From Fusobacterium mortiferum (GTDB lineage: Bacteria; Fusobacteriota; Fusobacteriia; Fusobacteriales; Fusobacteriaceae), in contig NZ_JACSNP010000015.1 in assembly GCF_016900045.1 (NCBI RefSeq), positions 1 through 43,135 of the forward strand: DNA of 43,135 nucleotides. The letters run 5' to 3'. Below are positions 8,758-15,587 of the stretch, piece by piece. The notes under the pieces were generated by a model. It saw only the letters and a list, made by a program, of their open reading frames with translations. It did not search any database and was not told where the DNA came from. Every line of letters starts with the position of its first letter. Within the stretch, counting starts at the first letter, position 1. A program made the position numbers and the translations under genes.

Positions 8758-10533
8758 TTATAATTTATATTTTTCTATCTTTCTATATAAAGTTGCTATT
8801 CCTATTCCTAATTTTTCAGCACAAATATTTTTTCCATTTGTATCTGAACCATATATTTTTAAAGCCTTTTCTACTAGTCTCTTTTCACTCTCTTCTAATG
8901 TTATTATCTCCTCTGTATCTTCTTCACTTTTTATAATATTTTTCTCTTCATAATAACTATTACTCTTTAAATTCTTCTTTAAATACTCCCTTGTATCTGA
9001 ATCAATATTTCCATTTTCGTCAGCCATATTTGATAAAAACTCTATACAATTTTCTAGTTCTCTTACATTTCCTGGCCAATTATGTTTTAAAAATATATTT
9101 TTTATCTCATCATCTAAGATTATCTTATTCACTCCTAAAATTTTACTATATTTATTATTTAAGTACTCACCTAATAACAAAATATCTTCCTTTCTCTCTC
9201 TTAAAGATGGAACTTTTAAAGGAATAACATTCAATCTATAGTATAGGTCCTCTCTAAATTTTCCTTCTTTAACCAATTTTAGAAGATTTTTATTTGTAGC
9301 AGCTATCACTCTGATATTAAGATTTATCAATTTATTTGATCCAATCTTTACAATACTTCTATCCTGTAAAACTCTAAGTAACTTCACCTGTAAGAAAAGG
9401 GGCATCTCTCCAATTTCATCTAGAAAAATTACCCCGTTATTTGCTAACTCAAATTTCCCTATTCTTCCCTCATTACTTGCTCCACTAAAAGCTCCTTTAA
9501 CATAACCAAAAAGTTCACTTTCTAATAAATTTTCTGGTATAGCTCCACAATTTATAGCAATAAAAGGTTGTTTAGATCTTTCGCTACAATTATGGATAGC
9601 TCTAGCTATTAATTCTTTTCCTGTTCCACTGTCCCCTGTTATTAAAACTGTTGAATTTGTTTTAGATATTTTTTTTATCCTTTCTTTCAACTTTATCATT
9701 TTTTCCGAATTACTAATTATATCTTCCAAAAATATATTATTTGAGGCATATTTATTTTTTATACTCTCTTTACTTTTATCATAATTAAAGTTTTCAAATA
9801 AAAATATCTTATATTCACTTTTAGAGAAGCCTGTTATTGGAATTAAAGTTCCTATTAAATTATATTTTTCTTTATTTATCTCAGCTGAAAATATATCCTT
9901 TCCAAATAAAACTTCATTCTTAGGAATAATATTAATTTTTTGATAAGCTAAACTTAAACCACTTTCAATTTTCAATTCCTTTAATGCCTGTTCATTACCA
10001 TCTAAAATTTTACCTTCATTATCAATAACTAATACACACTTATCATAGTTATTAATAATTTGCTTCATTATTCCCATAATCTCTTTTTTCTCTATCTCTT
10101 CTTCTACTTCAAAAACTTTTCCAGAAATAAAGTCAGCTATTTTCTCTGTAAACTTTAGGTGGGTTTCCATATTTTTCAGTAATCTCTTTTTATCTTCCTC
10201 AGTAAAACATATCAACCCTATGACTCCAATTACTTTATCTTTATAAAAAATCGGAGCTGCCATTTCTAATGTTTCTGTACAATCATTTTTGTGAGTACAC
10301 TCTTTACAAAGTTCATCCTCTTTAGGATTAATTAAAATTCTACTTTTTTTACTATCAAATATATGTTTATAAACTGTTCCTTTACAAAGTTCATTTATAT
10401 TTTCGCTATATAGTCCAGTTCCAGCTATTCTAACCATATCTTCATCAACAATCTCTACATCACATTGTAAAATATCTGATATTATTTCAGCATAGTCTTT
10501 TACATAGTTTTGTATCTTCTTTAAAAATGACAT
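8758..10533 (-). CDS. ygeV: YgeV-like sigma-54-dependent transcriptional activator
   Basis: A 591-aa enhancer-binding protein, almost the same length as E. coli YgeV (about 592 aa), which sits in the corresponding purine locus. The order is: an N-terminal sensory domain (about 1-135) with Cys50, Cys76, Cys79 and Cys85; a PAS-like segment (about 150-250); a sigma-54 AAA+ domain; and a C-terminal Fis-type helix-turn-helix (about 555-591). Walker A is GDSGTGKE at 300-307 and Walker B is FLDEIGEM. The sigma-54 contact loop reads GAFSGA (347-352) instead of GAFTGA. It lies between the two purine operons, each with a sigma-54 promoter, so it is their likely activator. The inducer could be a purine or the redox/metal state. 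SD is GAGGTG before the ATG. Confidence 0.88.
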   Translation of the reverse strand: MSFLKKIQNYVKDYAEIISDILQCDVEIVDEDMVRIAGTGLYSENINELCKGTVYKHIFDSKKSRILINPKEDELCKECTHKNDCTETLEMAAPIFYKDKVIGVIGLICFTEEDKKRLLKNMETHLKFTEKIADFISGKVFEVEEEIEKKEIMGIMKQIINNYDKCVLVIDNEGKILDGNEQALKELKIESGLSLAYQKINIIPKNEVLFGKDIFSAEINKEKYNLIGTLIPITGFSKSEYKIFLFENFNYDKSKESIKNKYASNNIFLEDIISNSEKMIKLKERIKKISKTNSTVLITGDSGTGKELIARAIHNCSERSKQPFIAINCGAIPENLLESELFGYVKGAFSGASNEGRIGKFELANNGVIFLDEIGEMPLFLQVKLLRVLQDRSIVKIGSNKLINLNIRVIAATNKNLLKLVKEGKFREDLYYRLNVIPLKVPSLRERKEDILLLGEYLNNKYSKILGVNKIILDDEIKNIFLKHNWPGNVRELENCIEFLSNMADENGNIDSDTREYLKKNLKSNSYYEEKNIIKSEEDTEEIITLEESEKRLVEKALKIYGSDTNGKNICAEKLGIGIATLYRKIEKYKL

Positions 10534-10559
10534 ACTTTCACCTCAAATTATTTTTCTAT

Positions 10560-10565
10560 ATTATA
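10560..10565 (-). promoter_or_regulatory. Probable -10 element of ygeV
   Basis: TATAAT on the minus strand, 27 bp before the ygeV start and downstream of the terminator of the preceding operon. No convincing -35 box at 16-18 bp was seen. ygeV therefore appears to be transcribed separately, with a housekeeping-type promoter. Confidence 0.45.
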
Positions 10566-10585
10566 ACATAGTTTAATACAATTAA

Positions 10586-10624
10586 AATAAAAAAATCAAG
10601 AGTAATAATTTCTACTACTCCTGA
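10586..10624 (-). terminator. Terminator of the ygeX-ygeY-amidohydrolase operon
   Basis: On the minus strand TCAGGAGTAGTA pairs with TATTACTCTTGA (12 bp, two G-U pairs) around a 5-nt loop, followed by a T7 run. It lies 24 bp after the amidohydrolase stop and closes operon B before ygeV. Confidence 0.85.
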
Positions 10625-10648
10625 TTCTTAATTTGAGAAAGGTAATTA

Positions 10649-12238
10649 TTATTTTTTAATTCTTAATACTTTTCCAGAAAGTTTTTTAGTTGCTTCAAAG
10701 TTATCTATTGCTAGAACTCCATTTACCATTACATGGCTTATTCCTTCTGGCTTTTGAATTGGATCTACAAATGTTCCTTTATCTATTGTTGTATTTTCAT
10801 CGAAGATTACTATATCTGCAAAGTATCCCTCTTTAATTAATCCTCTATCTTCTAATTTAAATGTCTTAGCAGGCTTATGAGTCATTTTATAGATTGCTTC
10901 CTCTAACGATAAAGCTTTCATCTCTCTTACAAATTTTCCTATAACTCTTGGGAAAGAACCATATACTCTTGGATGTGGTTTTCCAGCTAGTAATCCATCT
11001 GTACATACGTTGCTCTCTTCTCTTGTTAAGAATGTTACTACGTGCTCATCTTTACCATAGTAGTCATACATTCCTACAGCATTTTCTTCCTCTTTTAATA
11101 GGTCAAATACTGCATCAAATTTGTCTTTTCCCTTTAACTCTGCTATCTCTATAAGATTTTTTCCTATACAATCTTCATTTGCTTTTGTTTTTACTGATGT
11201 TACATAGATTCCATCAAATCCTGCAAAATCTATAAAGTTATCCCATCCAGGTATTCCATTGATTATATCATGTTTCATTCTCTCTCTATCAGCTGGATTT
11301 CCTAATCTTTCTACTAGTTTATCTGTTCCTCCTGCATGTGCCCAAGGTGGAATTATTACTCCTAGCATTGTACTTCCTGCTACATATGGGTATTGGTCAT
11401 AAGAGATTTCTATTCCTTCTTCTTTACATTTATCTAATAATGCTACTATATCTTTTATTAAATGCCAGTTATTTTTTCCACAGATTTTGAAGTGAGAGAA
11501 GTGTATCTTTACTCCACTCTCTTTTGCTATTGTTATTACTTCATTCATAGACTCTATCATTGTATCTGCTTCACTTCTTTGGTGAATTACAAGTGGTCTA
11601 TCATACTCAGCTGCTACCTTACATATCTCTATCATCTCTCTTGTATCTGAGTATGCACATGGGATATATATTAATCCTGTTGAAAGCCCTGCTGCCCCAG
11701 CTTCCATCTCTCTTCTAGTTATCTCTTTCATCTTTTCTAGCTCTTCATCAGTAGCAACTCTTGCTTCTAATCCCATAGCTTCCATTCTGATATTTCCATG
11801 AGGTACTAGATAAGATTCGTTTGGAGTACATCCTCTTTTCTCAATTAGTTTTAAGTAATTATCTGTAGTTTCCCAATCCCAACCTAACTCATCACTGTCT
11901 CCATCTAATCCAGCTAAGTTTTTTCTCCAAGAACTTACATACTCTTTTGGTAATGGAGCCATAGATATTCCATCTTGTCCTAATACTTCTGTTGTAATTC
12001 CTTGACGTAATTTTGGTTCAACAAATGGTTCTATTAAAACTTTTAAATCTGAGTGGCTGTGAGTATCGATAAATCCAGGTGCTACTATCTTTCCAGTTGC
12101 ATCTATTACTCTATCTGCTGCCTCATCTATTTTCCCGATCTTAACTATTCTTTCATTTTCTATCAATACATCAGCTTGGAATCTTGCTCCTCTGCTTCCA
12201 TCTATAACTGTTCCATTCTTTATTAGAATTTTTGACAT
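10649..12238 (-). CDS. D-aminoacylase / N-acyl-D-amino-acid deacylase-like amidohydrolase
   Basis: A 529-aa zinc amidohydrolase of the D-aminoacylase (COG3653) type, normal family length. The metal site HSH is at 60-62 within GFIDTHSHSD. Further family motifs are GLSTGLIYIPCAY, IHFSHFKICG and a late KTFKLEDRG barrel-closing segment. Characterised members remove N-acyl groups from D-amino acids; related enzymes act on other N-substituted amino acids. It is the third gene of the ygeX-ygeY operon, 128 bp after ygeY with a hairpin between them. Position suggests it acts on an acylated or carbamoylated intermediate of purine breakdown, which is inference. A peptidoglycan or D-amino-acid role remains possible. 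SD AGGAGG before the ATG supports the start. Confidence 0.8.
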   Translation of the reverse strand: MSKILIKNGTVIDGSRGARFQADVLIENERIVKIGKIDEAADRVIDATGKIVAPGFIDTHSHSDLKVLIEPFVEPKLRQGITTEVLGQDGISMAPLPKEYVSSWRKNLAGLDGDSDELGWDWETTDNYLKLIEKRGCTPNESYLVPHGNIRMEAMGLEARVATDEELEKMKEITRREMEAGAAGLSTGLIYIPCAYSDTREMIEICKVAAEYDRPLVIHQRSEADTMIESMNEVITIAKESGVKIHFSHFKICGKNNWHLIKDIVALLDKCKEEGIEISYDQYPYVAGSTMLGVIIPPWAHAGGTDKLVERLGNPADRERMKHDIINGIPGWDNFIDFAGFDGIYVTSVKTKANEDCIGKNLIEIAELKGKDKFDAVFDLLKEEENAVGMYDYYGKDEHVVTFLTREESNVCTDGLLAGKPHPRVYGSFPRVIGKFVREMKALSLEEAIYKMTHKPAKTFKLEDRGLIKEGYFADIVIFDENTTIDKGTFVDPIQKPEGISHVMVNGVLAIDNFEATKKLSGKVLRIKK

Positions 12239-12276
12239 TAAAATTCCTCCTCTATTTTTTTGACCTACCCTTTTTA

Positions 12277-12298
12277 GTACTTAAAATTATTTAAGTAC
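12277..12298. repeat. Short inverted repeat in the leader of the D-aminoacylase-like gene
   Basis: GTACTTAA and its reverse complement TTAAGTAC are separated by 6 nt, about 40 bp before the amidohydrolase start. It could be an operator or a leader hairpin. Its role is unknown. Confidence 0.4.
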
Positions 12299-12318
12299 CT
12301 TTTTTCCTGTTATATTAA

Positions 12319-12353
12319 AGAGTACTGATCAGCAAATTACTGACCAATACTCT
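12319..12353 (-). terminator. Intra-operon hairpin between ygeY and the D-aminoacylase-like gene
   Basis: Two 14-nt arms pair with two G-U wobbles around a 7-nt loop. On the minus strand they are followed only by TTAATAT, a weak U tract. It lies 14 bp after the ygeY stop. It may act as a partial terminator or a transcript-stability element that lowers expression of the downstream gene. Confidence 0.6.
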
Positions 12354-12366
12354 TATCATTCAATTA

Positions 12367-13551
12367 TTATTTTGATAGGTAAGCTTTTAAGATTGCGTAG
12401 AATCCTTCTGTTACTTTGAATAATTGATCTAATTCTATGTACTCATCTATTGTATGTGCTATATTTTCTTTTGATGGTCCATATCCTATTGTTCTTATTC
12501 CTTTTTCTCCTCCATAGTGAGATCCATTTGTACAGAAGTTATAATGCATTATTGTTGGATCTTGTCCAATTCCTCTTAATGCTTCTACTGCTTTTTGGAT
12601 ATATTCTTCTTTCTCATCAAATAACCATCCTGGGAAGAATCTTTCTCCTGTTATTTCGTTTCCTGTCCAACACATTTCTTTTCCTACTGCATAAGAAACT
12701 TTAGCTTTTAATGTTTCATCTTCTTTCATTAATCTATCGATTAATTCTTGTAATGGAGCTAAAACTGATTCTGGAGTTTCTCCTACTAAAAGTCTTCTGT
12801 CATAAGTTGCTCTACAGTAATCAGGTACTACTGATGCTCCTGGGTATGGAGATGATTTAATATCTGTTAACTCAAGGATTCCATATCCTAAATCTTTGTG
12901 GTGAGTCATAGGTAATTTTTGGATTTCTCCTACTATTTTCATCATTTTATAAACTGCGTTTATTCCTTTTTCAGGGTTAGCTGAGTGAGCTGGTTTTCCA
13001 AAAGTTTCTACAACTATTTCTCCTCTTCCTCTTTGTCCTATTTTAAGGTTTAATTGAGAAGCTTCTCCTATTATTACGATATCTGGATTTACATATTCAC
13101 TTATTTCTCTAGCTGCTACTCCTTCAAAACACTCCTCATGAACTACTCCAGCCATGAATATTTCTCCAGCAAATTCTTTTTTAAGGTCTTGTGCTAAGTA
13201 AGCCCCTGCTAACATCATTGCACATACAGAACCTTTCATATCTGTAGTTCCTCTTCCGAATAATTTTCCATCATGAACTTCTCCACCAAATGGTTTTTCT
13301 GTCCATTTTTCTGCATTTACTGGAACTGTATCAATATGTCCATCCATTAATATTCTTGGTCCTGCATATTTTCCTTTGATTGATCCTATTATATTTCCAT
13401 ATTTATCAATATGAACAGTATCATATCCAACTTCTTTCATTATTTTTTCCATATACTCTACTACTTCTTTTTCTTCTCCAGAGTAACTTCTTCTTTGAAT
13501 TAAGTTGCTAAGTGTTTCTATTAGTTGTTGTTTTCTTGCTTCAGTTAACAT
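12367..13551 (-). CDS. ygeY: YgeY-type M20 family metallohydrolase
   Basis: A 394-aa M20 di-zinc hydrolase. Metal motifs in order are MDGHIDTV (H72, D74), GRGTTDMKGS and VHEECFEG, followed by GQRGRGEIVVETFGKPAHSA in the dimerisation/lid domain. It matches the YgeY family, annotated as a selenium-metabolism-linked hydrolase and found beside ygeX in purine-degrading anaerobes. It probably hydrolyses an N-carbamoyl or ureido intermediate on the way to 2,3-diaminopropionate; that substrate is inferred. An ATG four codons upstream (13563) overlaps the GGAGG motif. The ATG at 13551 has GGAGG 5 nt before it and was chosen. It follows ygeX by 76 bp. Confidence 0.88.
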   Translation of the reverse strand: MLTEARKQQLIETLSNLIQRRSYSGEEKEVVEYMEKIMKEVGYDTVHIDKYGNIIGSIKGKYAGPRILMDGHIDTVPVNAEKWTEKPFGGEVHDGKLFGRGTTDMKGSVCAMMLAGAYLAQDLKKEFAGEIFMAGVVHEECFEGVAAREISEYVNPDIVIIGEASQLNLKIGQRGRGEIVVETFGKPAHSANPEKGINAVYKMMKIVGEIQKLPMTHHKDLGYGILELTDIKSSPYPGASVVPDYCRATYDRRLLVGETPESVLAPLQELIDRLMKEDETLKAKVSYAVGKEMCWTGNEITGERFFPGWLFDEKEEYIQKAVEALRGIGQDPTIMHYNFCTNGSHYGGEKGIRTIGYGPSKENIAHTIDEYIELDQLFKVTEGFYAILKAYLSK

Positions 13552-13627
13552 TTTTTCCTCCATAATTTATCATAATAATATTACAATACTTAAAAATAAT
13601 AATTAAACCATTTAAATTTATTTTCTA

Positions 13628-14848
13628 TTATTTATTTGGATGAGCTCCATTCCATACTACGTTTTTGAATCCTTCTACGTCTGTATCTCCCTCTGTACTG
13701 ATACATAGGATTCTTGAGTTTTCATCTATTTTTAATGCTTTCATTAATTCTGCATACTCTTCTTTTTTCTCAGATAATACTGTAAATAATCCAAGTCCTA
13801 CTGCTCCTGATTCTCCAGAAATTACTCTTTGGTCATTTCCTAGAGGTGAAGATAACACTCTCATTCCTCTTGCTGCTATTGAGTCATCACATGATACTGA
13901 GAAGTCTGAATTATCTCTTAAGATTTTCCAGCTGATTGTATTTGGTTCTCCACAAGCAAGTCCAGCCATTATTGTTGTTAAATCTCCAGTTACATTATGA
14001 GGTTTTCCATCATTAGCTTCCATTGATTTATATATACAGTTAGCTCCATGTGGTTCACAAATTATTGTTATTGGTCTGTCATCTCCATATAGGTGAGATA
14101 AGTATCCTTGAACTGCTCCAGCAAAAGATCCTACTCCAGCTTGTAAGAATACGTGAGTTGGTTTTTCTTCTTTAGCTGCTTCTAATTGTTCAACTATTTC
14201 ATTGATAATTGTTGAATAACCTTGCATTATCCATAAAGGAATCTCTTCATATCCATCCCATGCAGTATCTTGAACCATTATCCATCCATGCTCTTGTGCA
14301 CCTTTGTTAGCAAGTCTTACAGCATCATCATAGTTTAAATCAGTTATTGATACATCTGCTCCCTCTCTAGCTATTGCATCAAATCTCATTTGAGCTGATC
14401 CTTTTGGCATATATACTACTGATTTTTGTCTTAATTTATTAGCTACCCAAGCTACTCCTCTACCGTGGTTACCATCTGTTGCAGTAACGAATGTTACATC
14501 TCCAAGTTGTTTTTTTACTTCATCAGATACAAGTACATTAAATGGTAATTCGCTCATATCTTTTCCTAATTTTTGGCTTAGGTATTTTCCTATTGCATAT
14601 GAACCTCCAAGTACTTTGAAAGCATTTAATCCAAATCTCTTTGATTCATCTTTTAACCATAATTTTTGTACACCATAGTATTTTGCTAATTCATCTAATT
14701 CTACTAATGGAGTTGCTTTATATCCAGGAAGACTCTTATGAAACTCATAAACTTCCTTCATCTCTTTCTCTTCAAATCCTACTAATTTTTCTTTTTGGTA
14801 GTTTACATCTCTACTTTTTGTATTGTGTACCCATTTTAATAATTCCAC
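13628..14848 (-). CDS. ygeX: Diaminopropionate ammonia-lyase
   Basis: A 406-aa PLP fold-type II enzyme. The PLP-binding lysine is K78 in FGLNAFKVLGGSYA. TDGNHGRGVAW and a glycine-rich phosphate loop near the middle complete the cofactor site. It matches E. coli YgeX over its whole length. The enzyme cleaves 2,3-diaminopropionate to pyruvate and two ammonia, yielding a usable carbon product. It is the first gene of operon B, 45 bp downstream of a sigma-54 promoter. The start is GTG with AGGAGG 8 nt upstream. Confidence 0.93.
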   Translation of the reverse strand: MELLKWVHNTKSRDVNYQKEKLVGFEEKEMKEVYEFHKSLPGYKATPLVELDELAKYYGVQKLWLKDESKRFGLNAFKVLGGSYAIGKYLSQKLGKDMSELPFNVLVSDEVKKQLGDVTFVTATDGNHGRGVAWVANKLRQKSVVYMPKGSAQMRFDAIAREGADVSITDLNYDDAVRLANKGAQEHGWIMVQDTAWDGYEEIPLWIMQGYSTIINEIVEQLEAAKEEKPTHVFLQAGVGSFAGAVQGYLSHLYGDDRPITIICEPHGANCIYKSMEANDGKPHNVTGDLTTIMAGLACGEPNTISWKILRDNSDFSVSCDDSIAARGMRVLSSPLGNDQRVISGESGAVGLGLFTVLSEKKEEYAELMKALKIDENSRILCISTEGDTDVEGFKNVVWNGAHPNK

Positions 14849-14892
14849 TATTATATCCTCCTTAACATCTTTTATTTCACACTATTTAATAT

Positions 14893-14908
14893 AGCAATTT
14901 TTATGCCA
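14893..14908 (-). promoter_or_regulatory. Sigma-54 (-24/-12) promoter of the ygeX operon
   Basis: On the minus strand TGGCATAAAAATTGCT matches the sigma-54 consensus with correct GG-N10-GC spacing. It differs from the ssnA promoter only inside the variable spacer (both read TGGCATA-N4-TTGCT). It ends 45 bp before the GTG start. The rest of the ygeX-marR intergenic stretch (14909-15038) is AT-rich, with no further clear element. Confidence 0.85.
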
Positions 14909-15038
14909 ATTTAAAATTTTTTTTTATGTTCTTTAATTTAGCATTTTTATATATTTTACAAACAAATTTACACATTAATTTTTACTTGCCTATCAAAACG
15001 AGAAGAAATTATTATAATGATAATTTGATGTTTTTTAC

Positions 15039-15067
15039 TTGACTTTTAAAATCAATTATTTTAAAAT
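15039..15067 (+). promoter_or_regulatory. Sigma-70 promoter of the marR-ABC exporter operon
   Basis: TTGACT (15039-15044), a 17-bp spacer and TAAAAT (15062-15067). The -10 abuts the inverted repeat at 15067-15080, as expected for a repressed promoter. Confidence 0.75.
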
Positions 15068-15080
15068 AGTTAGGTAACTA
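15067..15080. promoter_or_regulatory. Putative MarR operator 1
   Basis: TAGTTAGGTAACTA is an inverted repeat with 6-bp perfect arms around GG. It overlaps the end of the -10 box and the expected transcription start of the MarR gene. Its core TTAGG(T/A)AACTA recurs in operator 2. Confidence 0.65.
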
Positions 15081-15113
15081 GGTAATTAAAGATAATGGAG
15101 GTGGTATATATTA

Positions 15114-15533
15114 ATGAAGGAAAAATATATTGGACGTGAATTAAAAAAACTATCAAACAAAATTCATCGTGAAATAGATAAGTTTGCTTCTAAAAGTGAA
15201 TTAACCGGTGCTGAAGGAAGAGTCTTACATTTTCTTTTAGGACATGAGGAAAGTCTTTTCCAAAAAGATATTGAAGTTGAACTTGGACTACGTTCGTCTA
15301 CAGCTACAGAGATATTAAAAAAAATGGAAAAAGATAATCTTATCATTCGAAAGCCAATGCCTAATGATGGAAGATTAAAAAAAATAATTGTTACTGAAAA
15401 AGCTAGATTATATAAAGAGATAGTTATAAAAGATTTAAAAAACTTTGAAAAAAAATTAGGGGCTGGACTTACAGAAGAAGAACTCGATCTATTTTTTAAA
15501 GTTATTGATAAAATGATAAATAATTTATCATAA
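15114..15533 (+). CDS. MarR-family transcriptional regulator
   Basis: A 139-aa protein with the MarR winged-helix layout. The helix-turn-helix region spans about 50-90 (DIEVELGLRSSTATEILKKMEK), followed by the wing (MPNDGRLKKIIVT) and a C-terminal dimerisation helix. It is transcribed with the downstream ABC exporter genes (54 bp gap). Near-identical inverted repeats lie in its own promoter and before the exporter, so it is probably an autorepressor relieved by an exported compound. The start is supported by GGAGGTGG about 9 nt upstream. Confidence 0.88.
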   Translation: MKEKYIGRELKKLSNKIHREIDKFASKSELTGAEGRVLHFLLGHEESLFQKDIEVELGLRSSTATEILKKMEKDNLIIRKPMPNDGRLKKIIVTEKARLYKEIVIKDLKNFEKKLGAGLTEEELDLFFKVIDKMINNLS

Positions 15534-15547
15534 ATTTTTTTGAAAAT

Positions 15548-15563
15548 ACTTAGGAAACTAAGT
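15548..15563. promoter_or_regulatory. Putative MarR operator 2
   Basis: ACTTAGGAAACTAAGT has perfect 6-bp arms around GAAA. It lies between marR and the first exporter gene, just upstream of the SD. It shares TTAGG-(T/A)-AACTA with operator 1. Confidence 0.6.
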
Positions 15564-15587
15564 TATTTATTTTATTAGGAGGAAAAT

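Noticed and set aside
12331-12346. Possible third sigma-54 promoter (TGGTCAGTAATTTGCT, minus strand) before the D-aminoacylase-like gene
   Set aside because: GG and GC spacing is correct, but the conserved CA after GG is lost. The site lies inside the hairpin arms at 12319-12353 and is 93 bp from the start codon. Worth only a passing check.
14909-15000. Search for a second GTGCA-N7-TGCAC activator site upstream of ygeX
   Set aside because: Only a poor GTGTA...TGTAA resemblance was found, not enough to call a site.
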